Positions 18,752 through 28,420 of a stretch of DNA of 64,000 bases are shown here, one piece after another. The DNA lies in NCBI GenBank assembly GCA_027694045.1, contig JAQEWB010000004.1:124001-188000 (forward strand), given 5' to 3'. Position 1 is the stretch's first letter. Each line of letters begins with the position of its first letter. The DNA comes from Bacillaceae bacterium OF18-1A. GTDB taxonomy: Bacteria > Bacillota > Bacilli > Bacillales > Bacillaceae_G. The position numbers and the translations under genes were made by a program. The notes below the pieces were generated by a model, which saw nothing but the letters and a program-made list of their open reading frames with translations, had not been told where the DNA came from and did no database searches.

Positions 18752-19645
18752 TTGAACAGATTTACATTAAAATGGGATATAAAACCAGCTGAAGAGGGAA
18801 CTTTAGTGAGAGAATTTTTGAAAACAAAAGGGATTTCTAAAGCTGCTTTAACGGATATAAAATTTCACGGCGGGGCTATTGAAGTAAATGGTCAACATGC
18901 AAGTGTTCGTCATCAGTTACAAGCCGGAGAAGAATTACGCGTCTTTTTTCCAGTGGAGGAAAGAAGTGAAGGGATGATCGCAGAAGATATCCCATTACAT
19001 ATTGTATATGAAGATGATGCAGTGCTTGTCATTAATAAAGAAGCGAACATATCAACGATTCCGTCTAGAGAACATCCAGCAGGAAGTGTTGCTAATGCGC
19101 TTTTATCTCATTATGATAAGCAACATCTTGCAAGTACAGTACATATTGTAACAAGATTAGATCGTGATACTTCAGGGCTCATGCTTATTGCAAAAAATCG
19201 TTTCGTGCATCATCTTTTATCGAAACAGCATCAACAAAAAGCTGTGAAACGAACGTATGAAGCAATCGTTCATGGAGAAATGGTAGAACGAGAAGGAACG
19301 ATTGATGCACCAATTGGAAGAAAAGCAGATAGTATCATTGAGCGAACAGTTTGTGAAGATGGACAAAGAGCTGTTACGCACTTTAGAGTAATTGATAGCG
19401 CCGATCATAAGACACATGTATCGCTTGAACTTGAAACAGGAAGAACGCATCAAATTCGTGTGCATATGGCTCATATAGGACATCCCTTACTAGGTGATGA
19501 TTTATATGGGGGAAGAAGGGATAAAATGAAACGTCAAGCACTTCACAGTACATCTTTGACGTTTTATCATCCGATTTTAGAGAAAGAAATGTCTTTTACT
19601 ACAATGATTCCAAGTGATATGCAAGAAGTAATACAACATGCTTAA
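18752..19645 (+). CDS. RluD-family RNA pseudouridine synthase (YjbO type)
   Basis: A 297-residue pseudouridine synthase. The N-terminal third resembles an S4-like RNA-binding part ('GGAIEVNGQHASVRHQLQAGE'). The catalytic loop is 'RLDRDTSGL' with the active aspartate near residue 136, and the C-terminal 'GRTHQIRVHMAHIGHPLLGDDLYGG' is the RluA/RluD signature. The target uridine cannot be predicted. Translation starts at TTG with AAAGGG nine bases upstream. It closes the relQ-nadK operon before a strong terminator. Confidence 0.92.
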   Translation: MNRFTLKWDIKPAEEGTLVREFLKTKGISKAALTDIKFHGGAIEVNGQHASVRHQLQAGEELRVFFPVEERSEGMIAEDIPLHIVYEDDAVLVINKEANISTIPSREHPAGSVANALLSHYDKQHLASTVHIVTRLDRDTSGLMLIAKNRFVHHLLSKQHQQKAVKRTYEAIVHGEMVEREGTIDAPIGRKADSIIERTVCEDGQRAVTHFRVIDSADHKTHVSLELETGRTHQIRVHMAHIGHPLLGDDLYGGRRDKMKRQALHSTSLTFYHPILEKEMSFTTMIPSDMQEVIQHA

Positions 19646-19694
19646 AAAGGGAAGAAAATTCTTATTGTACAAAGAATTTTCTTCCCTTTTTTCT
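19645..19694. terminator. Bidirectional terminator after the pseudouridine synthase gene
   Basis: AAAAAGGGAAGAAAATTCTT and AAGAATTTTCTTCCCTTTTTT form a long hairpin between two convergent genes, with A and T runs on the outer sides. Confidence 0.9.
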
Positions 19695-21067
19695 TAGCGG
19701 AATACTATTAAAATTTGATTATCACCTGTACGTTTTATAACGAAAAATCCACTTTCAGCTTTCGTAGCAATGCCATCATCGTTTGGACGACAGTACCCAT
19801 GCGTTTCGCAAGTGCCATCGTCACGCACTAACATTTGTCCAATTAACCCGACAGGAAGCCACTCAGTACGATCTTTCCTTGCTATATATTTGCAAGCTGG
19901 ATCCCAATTTGTATTTAAAAGGGGTTGAATTTCTTGCGTGTCATTCTTTGTATATTGACGTCTTCCGAAGCTATCTGTTTTGTAACGATTTTTCCAGCTT
20001 AAAGCAGCGCTATTTCCGATAATAGCAGGTGTAGCACTAGATACTCCTAAAATGAATGAATCGTTTGAGTTAGCAATTCGAATTTTTTCTTCGCTACTAA
20101 AAGTAACGAAGTAACCGACATCAATCGGCATAGGTCCTTCTGTTTCAAACATTTGTGCAAAATCCGTGCCGCTTGAATTGTAAGAAGCACCCTCAATGTA
20201 CATTTCACCGTTATGCGCAAGCCATTTTGCACCGATATTATGATCCGTTTCATTTGTGCCATTTGCGATAAACCAAGAATACGCTTCTTCTGCCGTGCCG
20301 AAGCGTCCCATAATATGGCTACCTGCAAAATGAGCTGTTGATGTATGATTACCTTCCGCATGAGAAGAGAATCCATTAGCGATCGTTGCAGTTCCTTCTG
20401 CGTGTGCTGCTTCCCCTAAAGAAAGCGTATGTTTACCTTCTACATGGGAATAAGGACCGCCCGCTGTCGTTTCACTTCCTTCACTATGCGAACTATGTCC
20501 AGTTGCTTTTGTTTTTGAGCCTTCTGCATGAGAGAAAGGACCTTTTGCATATGTTAAGAGCCCTTCTGCATGTGAAACTATGCCCTCTGCGTTGGAGTGA
20601 AGCCCTTCCGCATGAGCATAGCGTCCTTCTTTTTTTACTTTCGTATTTTCAGGTGTAGGGGTTTGAATTATAGTCGTTTTTTCCGTTTGTATATCGTTTG
20701 ATGGAGTTAACGCTTCTTTTATTTTTTTTACTTGGTTTATAATAGTAGCCGGAATTTCTGGTTCGATTTTAGGGGTGTTATCTTCTTTATTTTCCTGCGT
20801 TTGTTCGGAATGCAATATTTGTTCATCAAGATTAGAGGGATGTTTATTTTTTTGCTTCATTTTTATTTTTTTATTATCGATTAAGCGGCTCATTACAGCA
20901 TTTTCTAAAGAGACATATTTCGCTCTCGTTTTGTTTTTCTTTGATGACTCTTGTTCTTCTAGTTTTTCTATAGCTGCAGCTCGAATACTACACCAGTTGT
21001 TGATTCCATACATGGGATGATATAAAGGATGGAATTTTCTTTTGTGATTAGAAGATTTTTTCTTCAT
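19694..21067 (-). CDS. YadA-head-repeat protein with C-terminal peptidase-G2-like autoprocessing domain
   Basis: A 457-residue protein with three parts. Residues 1-150 are basic, low complexity and lack a signal peptide. Residues about 150-255 hold seven or more copies of a roughly 14-residue repeat built on 'SHAEGxxTxAxG', the YadA/Hia-head left-handed beta-roll pattern that trimerises. Residues 290-457 ('IEGASYNSSGTDFAQMFE', 'SFILGVSSATPAIIGNSA', 'WLPVGLIGQMLVRDDG') resemble the peptidase G2 / IMC autocleavage domain of phage appendage proteins. GGAGGTGAC precedes the ATG. The only promoter-like element is CATATAATG just upstream, close to the sigma-K -10 consensus. Position near prpE and the exosporium genes suggests, but does not prove, a spore-surface role. 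Confidence 0.82.
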   Translation of the reverse strand: MKKKSSNHKRKFHPLYHPMYGINNWCSIRAAAIEKLEEQESSKKNKTRAKYVSLENAVMSRLIDNKKIKMKQKNKHPSNLDEQILHSEQTQENKEDNTPKIEPEIPATIINQVKKIKEALTPSNDIQTEKTTIIQTPTPENTKVKKEGRYAHAEGLHSNAEGIVSHAEGLLTYAKGPFSHAEGSKTKATGHSSHSEGSETTAGGPYSHVEGKHTLSLGEAAHAEGTATIANGFSSHAEGNHTSTAHFAGSHIMGRFGTAEEAYSWFIANGTNETDHNIGAKWLAHNGEMYIEGASYNSSGTDFAQMFETEGPMPIDVGYFVTFSSEEKIRIANSNDSFILGVSSATPAIIGNSAALSWKNRYKTDSFGRRQYTKNDTQEIQPLLNTNWDPACKYIARKDRTEWLPVGLIGQMLVRDDGTCETHGYCRPNDDGIATKAESGFFVIKRTGDNQILIVFR

Positions 21068-21081
21068 TCTGTCACCTCCTG

Positions 21082-21098
21082 CGACATTATATGTCGTG
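21082..21098 (-). promoter_or_regulatory. Candidate sigma-K -10 element before the YadA-head protein gene
   Basis: On the minus strand CATATAATG matches the sigma-K -10 consensus CATANNNTA except for the last base, and sits inside the short palindrome CGACATTATATGTCG. The -35 is not clear because it would fall in the preceding terminator. Confidence 0.3.
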
Positions 21099-21100
21099 CA

Positions 21101-21139
21101 ATTAAAAAAAGATGCACCTTATTGCATCTTTTTTTAATT
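21101..21139 (-). terminator. Intrinsic terminator downstream of prpE
   Basis: AAAAAAAGATGCA and TGCATCTTTTTTT form a hairpin with long A and T runs, about 65 bases beyond the prpE stop on the minus strand. Confidence 0.8.
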
Positions 21140-21201
21140 GATTTACCTAGTTTTATATGGGTTCATCTAGAAAATAGGATATTCCAGTTATTGATAGGTA
21201 G

Positions 21202-21942
21202 TTATGAAATTGGACGGAATTTTTCAGGGACAAAAGGAAGGGAAGAAGGAACAGAAATAGTTTCCATTTCAGGATAACGTAGTCCGGTTAGTTTTCCGCC
21301 AAAAACGGCACCGGTATCGATATTAACTGTATGATTTACAAAACGAGGTTCTTGTACTGGTGTATGTCCATATATAATCCAAGAGTCTCCTTTATATTCC
21401 TTCGCCCAGTCACGACGGACAGGAGAGCCATCAGCATGCTTTTCTCCTGTAATATCGCCGTATAATACAAACGTTTGTACTTTTTTATCTTGTCGCCCTA
21501 TGTAATCTTTCCGAATACCAGCATGACATATAATTAACCTTTTCTCATCGAGTACGTGGTATAAAGGAGAGGATTCATAAAGAGTGATAAACTTTTCTTT
21601 TATAATTTTTTGTTGATTCGGCGGCAATGCTTCATATTCGGCAACGGTTGTTTCCAGTCCGTGAGCGATTGTCACATTACGTCCGAGAAAAAATCGATAT
21701 AGTTTATTGCAGTGATTGCCAGGCGAATAATAAGCGTCTTTTTTATTTATGACAAGCTCCCATACAATTTCAATCATGCGTAAAGAATGAGGACCGCGGT
21801 CTGTAATATCTCCAACGAATGCGAGTTTACGATTGCCGGGGTGAATCGGTAAGTTACTATGCCAGTTATATCCTAATTTCGTTGTTAAATGTTGAAACTC
21901 TTGGAAGCATCCGTGAATATCACCTATAATGTCATACTTCAT
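21202..21942 (-). CDS. prpE: Bis(5'-nucleosyl)-tetraphosphatase PrpE
   Basis: A 246-residue metallophosphoesterase. Conserved motifs are '[10 protein letters not shown]', '[12 protein letters not shown]', 'SPGNHCNKL', 'ICHAGIR' and 'IYGHTPV', the full PPP-phosphatase set. PrpE hydrolyses Ap4A and related dinucleotides and in Bacillus affects spore germination. The ATG at 21942 has GGAGG seven bases upstream; a TTG two codons earlier is less likely. It is followed by a terminator and preceded by the SEDS gene on the same strand. Confidence 0.94.
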   Translation of the reverse strand: MKYDIIGDIHGCFQEFQHLTTKLGYNWHSNLPIHPGNRKLAFVGDITDRGPHSLRMIEIVWELVINKKDAYYSPGNHCNKLYRFFLGRNVTIAHGLETTVAEYEALPPNQQKIIKEKFITLYESSPLYHVLDEKRLIICHAGIRKDYIGRQDKKVQTFVLYGDITGEKHADGSPVRRDWAKEYKGDSWIIYGHTPVQEPRFVNHTVNIDTGAVFGGKLTGLRYPEMETISVPSSLPFVPEKFRPIS

Positions 21943-22020
21943 ATTCAAACCTCCATCATATTTTTCATTAGTATATCTAAAAAAGGATAGAGATAAAAAT
22001 ATACTGTTTTTTTGTATGGT

Positions 22021-23181
22021 TTATTTAAACATAAAGGTTTTCGTTCTTGAGCGAACGTTTAAAATAAATCCAATCGCAATCATGTATGTAAGCAACGAAC
22101 TTCCTCCGTAGCTCATAAGAGGTAATGTGATCCCTGTAATAGGGAGTAATCCGATTGTCATCCCGATATTTTGAAAGATTTGAAAAGTAAACATTCCGAT
22201 TGTACCAGCGCAAATGTAACTGCCGAAAGGATCATTACTTTCTAATGCGATATGAATCATCCGGAAAATGAGTAAGAAAAAAAGTGAGATAATGACACTC
22301 GCACCTAAAAATCCAAATTGTTCAGCGACATTAGTGAAAATAAAATCTGTATGTGGTTCTGGAAAATATACTTGTCCATTTTCCCATCCTTTTCCTTGCA
22401 TTTCTCCTGATCCAGCAGCTAAAAATGCTTGTCTAAGTTGATAGCCTTGTGAATCGTATTCATAAGGTGCTAACCAGCCGTAGAAGCGATTTAATTGATA
22501 TTCTTTTAAAATGTGTGCTTTAAAGAATTCTGTGTGAGCGAAATATATATACGTTAATATAGATGCAGCCATAAAAATGCCTGAGATTAATCCGAAAATA
22601 AAACGCCACTGTATACCAGAAACTAGTATCATTGCTGCAAGCATCGCTGAGATTACCATCATATTTCCTAAATCAGGTTCCTTTGCAATGAGTAGTAGTG
22701 GTGGCAAGCTCGTTACAAATATTTTCCCGAGTAATATCAAATCTTCGCGTGTTGTTCGAAAAAAATATTTTTCATTATGATCCGCTATAATTCGTCCAAT
22801 GACAATAATTAAAAATAATTTCATAATTTCCGAAGGTTGGAAATTTCCGATTCCTGGAAGTCTATACCAAGCGGTAGCACCTTTAATTGTAACGGCACCT
22901 GGGACTTGAAATTCTAGTCCGATCAGTAGCACCATTGCAAAGCTATATAAATACCAAGCAATTTTTTGATAACGATCGAAATCGATAATCATAATGACAC
23001 CAATAGCTATAAATCCAATGAAGTACCATTGGATTTGCTTGAGTACAAAATTTACACTTTGTAAAAATGGTGGCAAAGAAGCTTGTGCACTTGCAATTGC
23101 AAAGCAACTAACAGTCCCAATGGCAAATAAAATGAGTAGTAATACGTAGTCTATTTGATATTGAGAATTCAAATCCTTCAA
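22021..23181 (-). CDS. SEDS family protein (RodA/FtsW/SpoVE)
   Basis: A 386-residue polytopic membrane protein with about ten helices. SEDS proteins are peptidoglycan glycosyltransferases that polymerise lipid II in partnership with class B penicillin-binding proteins. Visible hallmarks are 'GATAWYRLPGIGNFQPSEIMKLFLII', the large extracellular loop with 'QLRQAFLAAGSGEMQGKGWENGQ', 'FPEPHTDFIFTNVAEQFGFLG' and the C-terminal 'GITLPLMSYGGSSLLTYMIAIG'. Translation probably starts at TTG (23181) with AAAGGA ten bases upstream. Bacillus cereus genomes carry several paralogues. This one lies beside sporulation-related genes but could equally act in elongation; its partner is unknown. Confidence 0.9.
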   Translation of the reverse strand: MKDLNSQYQIDYVLLLILFAIGTVSCFAIASAQASLPPFLQSVNFVLKQIQWYFIGFIAIGVIMIIDFDRYQKIAWYLYSFAMVLLIGLEFQVPGAVTIKGATAWYRLPGIGNFQPSEIMKLFLIIVIGRIIADHNEKYFFRTTREDLILLGKIFVTSLPPLLLIAKEPDLGNMMVISAMLAAMILVSGIQWRFIFGLISGIFMAASILTYIYFAHTEFFKAHILKEYQLNRFYGWLAPYEYDSQGYQLRQAFLAAGSGEMQGKGWENGQVYFPEPHTDFIFTNVAEQFGFLGASVIISLFFLLIFRMIHIALESNDPFGSYICAGTIGMFTFQIFQNIGMTIGLLPITGITLPLMSYGGSSLLTYMIAIGFILNVRSRTKTFMFK

Positions 23182-23326
23182 TGTATGTATTCCTTTCTAT
23201 CACCTAGTATGTATGTTGATGACGGTATGATAAAAATAAGATGTAAGTAGACTGTTCATACATTTATTCCACTATTTGTGGGATGTCATACATCACAAGA
23301 GAGGGGGATTCCTCCCTTGCGATGAG

Positions 23327-24262
23327 CTATTTTGTATTCAATTCTTTTATAATTATATTTGAACAACGCGAAAGACGTACATGTGTATCCGCAGATGGAA
23401 TGAGGCTAGGATATATTTCATAAAATTTGACTGCATGTTTATACCATTCATAAGCTTTTAACAGACTCGTTCTATAATCTGTGACATCTTGTAAGAAACC
23501 GTATTTTTGTGAGATTAAGACGAGATGTAAAAAGTCTTCGCAACCTTCAAGGAATTTGTGATGTACTTGTTGACCAGTATGAAGACGGAATGAACTTAAG
23601 GGTTCAGTGATATAGATTGCATCACCTTTTGAAAGTAAACTTATCCAGGAGGCCATATCTACACTACAACGATAATTTCTTTCGTTTAAAGTACCAAAAG
23701 GTTCTGTTAATAAATGTTTTCGAAAGAGTACAGTTGTGGGTTCGCCAATAATATTTTGCCCCGTTATAAGCATATGGTTTCCAAAATCTCTCCCGTTTAG
23801 TAGCGTATCTTCGTTATGCAACCTGTTCATAGTGGGATGTTCTTCAATGAATTCTCCATTCTCATTAATCCAAGTACGATAGGATGTAATAAGTGAAAGA
23901 TTTTGATCTAAGTCTTGTTCGAAGTAGGACATCATTTTTTCGATTTTATTATTATAAAATATGTCATCGTCCATTAAGAAATTTATGTACTCTCCATTGG
24001 AATGTTTTAAGAGCATAAGGGCGTTATGAAATTGTCCTAGAGTAGAGGCGTTTCGGATGTACGTTATATTTTTATGACTCGGTAAATAATGTTTGCGCAT
24101 TAATATTTCTGTTTCATCATTTGTACTATCGTCTCCTATAATAATTTCAATGTTTGAATACGTTTGTGCCAATGCACTTTCTAGAGCAATTTTAAAATAA
24201 TGTGGCCGATTATAGGTGGGAATAAGGATGGAAACGAGAGGTGGATTTTCTTTATTATTCAT
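23327..24262 (-). CDS. Family 2 glycosyltransferase of the bclA glycan locus
   Basis: A 311-residue GT-A fold transferase. The nucleotide-sugar pocket begins 'VSILIPTYNRPHYFKIALESAL', with 'IIIGDDSTND' and the metal-binding 'FLMDDDIFYNN' near residue 115. The C-terminal third is helical and variable. It lies 6 bases after a methyltransferase gene on the same strand and near bclA, so decoration of the exosporium glycan is likely by context. The donor sugar cannot be inferred. The ATG has AAAGGT upstream. Confidence 0.88.
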   Translation of the reverse strand: MNNKENPPLVSILIPTYNRPHYFKIALESALAQTYSNIEIIIGDDSTNDETEILMRKHYLPSHKNITYIRNASTLGQFHNALMLLKHSNGEYINFLMDDDIFYNNKIEKMMSYFEQDLDQNLSLITSYRTWINENGEFIEEHPTMNRLHNEDTLLNGRDFGNHMLITGQNIIGEPTTVLFRKHLLTEPFGTLNERNYRCSVDMASWISLLSKGDAIYITEPLSSFRLHTGQQVHHKFLEGCEDFLHLVLISQKYGFLQDVTDYRTSLLKAYEWYKHAVKFYEIYPSLIPSADTHVRLSRCSNIIIKELNTK

Positions 24263-24268
24263 ACATAA

Positions 24269-25027
24269 CTACCTTTCAGAACTTTTTTGTGTAAGAATAA
24301 TATCTTGATAACTGGTGTACATAGGTCTGCCGCACCATGAACCGTAATGTGGGGCATGCATCATTTCGAGATTATATTTATTTAAGAGAGTACGAATATC
24401 TGTTTCAGGATAGGCGACAGCGAAATTAGGAATATCTTTATTCAGAACATAACAATTATCAAGTTGATGATAAAAACCTAATGTACTTAGTCCTGCATTT
24501 AAGTAATAGGATGATTCAGGATTAATGAAAAAGAACGTAATAAAACATCTTCCGTCTTTTTTCAAAACACGTGTAATCTCAGCTAAGTAATGTTCTAATT
24601 CTTTCGGAAGGAGGTGGGTAAATATAGACGTTAAAAAAATAAAATCGAATGACTCATCTTCATATGGAAATTTGTATTTGGAAGCATCTTCCTTTCCATT
24701 TGGGTTGTAGAATTGATTATATATATCGACATGTTCAAAATGAAAATTGTTGCGGATCGTTGCAATATTATTTTTGCACCAAGTAATTCCTTTATAAAAT
24801 AAGTCAAATCCATAATAGGCTCCATCATCATTTAAGTAATTCATTAATGGAACCGCCATTCGGCCGATACCGCAACCTATATCTAATACTTTTTCATTTG
24901 GTTTCAAATTGCCAATTTGAATGAAATGCTGCATGAATTCCTTTCCAACTTTTTCAAAATCACCACCTACATATTGAACAAGTTCTGGAGGGGGAATTAA
25001 TGTGTTCTTCTTTTCGTTTCCGCTCAT
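24269..25027 (-). CDS. Class I SAM-dependent methyltransferase
   Basis: A 252-residue Rossmann methyltransferase. Motif I is 'KVLDIGCGIGRMAVPLMNYL', the acidic motif II 'YGFDL' follows, and 'FDFIFLTSIFTHLLPKELEHYLAEI' is the motif IV/V region of Methyltransf_11/25 proteins. An ATG at 25039 is in frame, but it abuts the AAAAGGA site; the ATG at 25027 gives workable spacing. It is cotranscribed with the downstream glycosyltransferase and probably methylates a sugar of the exosporium glycan (inferred from location). Confidence 0.85.
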   Translation of the reverse strand: MSGNEKKNTLIPPPELVQYVGGDFEKVGKEFMQHFIQIGNLKPNEKVLDIGCGIGRMAVPLMNYLNDDGAYYGFDLFYKGITWCKNNIATIRNNFHFEHVDIYNQFYNPNGKEDASKYKFPYEDESFDFIFLTSIFTHLLPKELEHYLAEITRVLKKDGRCFITFFFINPESSYYLNAGLSTLGFYHQLDNCYVLNKDIPNFAVAYPETDIRTLLNKYNLEMMHAPHYGSWCGRPMYTSYQDIILTQKSSER

Positions 25028-25110
25028 AAATTTTTTCATTCCTTTTAATAAAGTAGGGAATTGCTATTATTCATATAAGTTAATACTTTATAGTGGGGGG
25101 GCGCATCGTT

Positions 25111-25956
25111 TTATTCTTTTCGCCAATAAACACCGAAAGTATCAATTTTAGTCATAGGGGCTTTTAAGTTTCTTTGATTTCTGAAATCTGTTACAGCCTC
25201 TGCGCATGTTATTAATCCGTAATCATCAATAATAATATAGCCACCTGTTGAAACTTTGTCGTATAAGTTTACAAGACTATCCATCGTCGATTCATACATA
25301 TCACCATCAAGGCGAGCGATTGCAATTTTTTCTACAGGTGCTGAAGGCAATGTATCTTTAAACCACCCTTTTAAAAATTTCACTTGGTCATTCAATAAAT
25401 CGTATTTTCTAAAGTTTTCTTGTACTTGTTCTAAAGAAACACGTAAGTAATCGAATGTGTGTAAATAATCACCGTAATCTTTCGGGTATTGTTCTAAGTT
25501 AGGTGCCGGAAGGCCTTCAAACGAATCAGCAACCCACACAGTACGATCTGTAATATTGTTTGCTTGTAAAAAACCATTCATAAAAATACATGATCCTCCG
25601 CGCCATACACCAGTTTCAATGAAATCTCCTTCTATATTTTCACGGACAACAGTTTCCATAGCCTCTTGTAATTGATTCATACGTTTTCGACCAACCATAC
25701 TATGGGCTGCTCTCGGCCAATCCATTCCCTCTTGACGTTCACTTTCTAAAATAACTGGTTTCACAATTTTTAAGTTATGGGTTTCAGCAAATTTCTTAAT
25801 GAATAAAGGAAGTGGTACTGTAACGGGTTCAAATGGAAGTTCTTTTGATATATGTAAAGATGCAGGTAAGTATGGTTCATATTCTAGCCATATTTCAAAT
25901 AAAATTGTTTTTTTTAACAATTCGAGATAAAGCTGAACAGCAGATTTATTTTCCAT
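25111..25956 (-). CDS. TylF/MycF-type sugar O-methyltransferase
   Basis: A 281-residue protein of the macrocin O-methyltransferase family, metal- and SAM-dependent enzymes that methylate deoxysugar hydroxyls. Diagnostic stretches are 'RMNQLQEAMETVVRENIEGDFIETGVWRGGSCIFM', 'VWVADSFEGLPAP' and 'ARLDGDMYESTMDSL...GGYIIIDDYG', which carries the metal-binding aspartates. GGAGG stands seven bases before the ATG. It is first in a minus-strand run with the methyltransferase and GT2 genes, directly downstream of bclA. Exosporium glycans of this group contain methylated rhamnose, so this is a strong candidate, by inference, for that step. Confidence 0.9.
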   Translation of the reverse strand: MENKSAVQLYLELLKKTILFEIWLEYEPYLPASLHISKELPFEPVTVPLPLFIKKFAETHNLKIVKPVILESERQEGMDWPRAAHSMVGRKRMNQLQEAMETVVRENIEGDFIETGVWRGGSCIFMNGFLQANNITDRTVWVADSFEGLPAPNLEQYPKDYGDYLHTFDYLRVSLEQVQENFRKYDLLNDQVKFLKGWFKDTLPSAPVEKIAIARLDGDMYESTMDSLVNLYDKVSTGGYIIIDDYGLITCAEAVTDFRNQRNLKAPMTKIDTFGVYWRKE

Positions 25957-26033
25957 ATGTGTGCCTCCTGCGAAATGTCATACAACAATATGAATATGAG
26001 GAGAAATGAAAATTAATGATTAAATTTACAAGA

Positions 26034-26069
26034 GAAAAAGCAGTAAAACTACTATCAGTTTTACTGCTA
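26034..26069 (-). terminator. Intrinsic terminator after bclA
   Basis: On the minus strand AGCAGTAAAACT and AGTTTTACTGCT pair across a six-base loop and are followed by TTTTCTC. It separates bclA from the downstream transferase genes. Confidence 0.88.
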
Positions 26070-26077
26070 AGTAACTA

Positions 26078-26974
<897 letters not shown>

Positions 26975-27118
26975 TCATTATATAGTAGATGCAAAACTAA
27001 AAGAAAATGACACGGAGATTCAAATTATTGAAAAGAAATCTTAGACTGCTTGAACCAGTTAAAAAAATGGAAAGTTTATTGTATGTATAACATATGATTG
27101 ATTTGGAAGAGGGTGATT

Positions 27119-28216
27119 ATGTTGAACAAGCAAGAAATTACTGTTAGTTTATGCATGATTGTTCGCGATGAAGAAAGTACAATAAGTAGATGTTTGGACG
27201 GAGTGGAAAAAATTGTTGATGAAATTATTATAGTTGATACAGGTTCCGTGGATAAAACGAAAGAAATTGTAGCCCAATATACTTCTCATATATATGATTT
27301 TCCATGGGTTGATGATTTTGCGGCAGCTAGAAATTTTTCTTTTTCAAAAGCGACGCAAGAATATATATTGTGGCTGGATGCAGATGACGTATTACTAGAA
27401 GATGCTCAAGAAGCATTGAAACTTTTAAAAAGAGATTTAGATCCGAAAGTAGAGGCTGTTTCGATGCCTTATCATCTTGTGCTGGATTCTAACGGGAAAC
27501 CTTTATATTGTACGAAAAGATATCGACTTGTAAAACGTGAAAAACAGTTTCAATGGTTTGGTAAGGTGCATGAGTATTTATCGGTTTCTGGTGAAATTTA
27601 TAATAGTAACGTTGCTATTACACATAAAAAGGAAAAAGAAGTAACGGATCGTAATTTGAAAATCTTTCAAAATGCTGTAGCAGCTGGGGAAGAATTGGGA
27701 CCGAGAGAGTTGTTTCATTATGCGAACGAATCGATGGATAATGAAAAATATGATGATGCGGTTCTTCTATATGAAACGTTTCTGGGTCAAAAGGAAGGAT
27801 GGTTTGAAGAGAAAATTTATGCATGCGGTAAATTAGGAGATTGCTATAAAAATCTTGGAATGTGGGAGAAGGCAGTTGAATCTTGTATAAAGTCATTTCA
27901 GTATGATCTCCCTAGAGGAGAGAATTGTACAAGAATAGGATATATATATATGGAACAACAAAAATATAATGAAGCGATATTTTGGTTTAAACTTGCAACG
28001 GAAGTACCAGTGGTGACAGATAGTCCATTTTACAGTCTGGCTAGCTACACGTGGTTACCGTATTTACAAATGTGTATTTGTTATAACAAGTTAGGAGATC
28101 AGGATAAAGCATATTATTACAATGAGTTAGCTGCTTCTTATGTTCCGAACAATGATGCAATCAAATATAACCGCAAATATTTTCGGAATATTTTTGATAA
28201 ACAATATAAATTGTAA
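27119..28216 (+). CDS. Family 2 glycosyltransferase with TPR repeats
   Basis: A 365-residue two-domain protein. Residues 1-230 are a GT2 domain of the SunS-like group ('VSLCMIVRDEESTISRCLDGV', 'IIIVDTGSVDKT', 'YILWLDADDVLLED', 'YRLVKREKQFQWFGKVHEYL'). The C-terminal part carries tetratricopeptide-like helices ('YACGKLGDCYKNLGMWEKAVESC', 'IGYIYMEQQKYNEAIFWFKLA'). SunS-type enzymes glycosylate proteins or peptides directly, and the gene is divergent from bclA, so BclA is an obvious candidate acceptor (inference). The ATG at 27119 and a TTG at 27122 both fit the AGAGGG site; a TTG at 27098 is less likely. Confidence 0.88.
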   Translation: MLNKQEITVSLCMIVRDEESTISRCLDGVEKIVDEIIIVDTGSVDKTKEIVAQYTSHIYDFPWVDDFAAARNFSFSKATQEYILWLDADDVLLEDAQEALKLLKRDLDPKVEAVSMPYHLVLDSNGKPLYCTKRYRLVKREKQFQWFGKVHEYLSVSGEIYNSNVAITHKKEKEVTDRNLKIFQNAVAAGEELGPRELFHYANESMDNEKYDDAVLLYETFLGQKEGWFEEKIYACGKLGDCYKNLGMWEKAVESCIKSFQYDLPRGENCTRIGYIYMEQQKYNEAIFWFKLATEVPVVTDSPFYSLASYTWLPYLQMCICYNKLGDQDKAYYYNELAASYVPNNDAIKYNRKYFRNIFDKQYKL

Positions 28217-28363
28217 GAGCTATCGTTGTTAGAGGTGATAGATTGTTATTTTAATATGAATAATGCAATCAATAGGGGAAACATTTGCGGGCGGTAAGGT
28301 TTTCGACTCGAAATTTGTCTAGAGCGAAGAAATTAGGCTGGAGATTATTTACTCGTGAATTTC

Positions 28364-28372
28364 CATAGAGTA
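28364..28372 (+). promoter_or_regulatory. Candidate sigma-K -10 before the glycan operon
   Basis: CATAGAGTA fits the sigma-K -10 consensus CATANNNTA exactly and lies about 50 bases before the methyltransferase gene at 28421. The -35 position reads AT rather than AC. Mother-cell expression would suit genes that decorate the exosporium. Confidence 0.35.
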
Positions 28373-28420
28373 AAGTGTCATTTTATATTCCGAATTCAAT
28401 GTGCATAAGGTGGGTGTGAA

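Noticed and set aside
28217..28420. Possible small gene or RNA between the TPR glycosyltransferase and the methyltransferase
   Set aside because: No start with ribosome site and no clear hairpin terminator; best explained as a promoter region.
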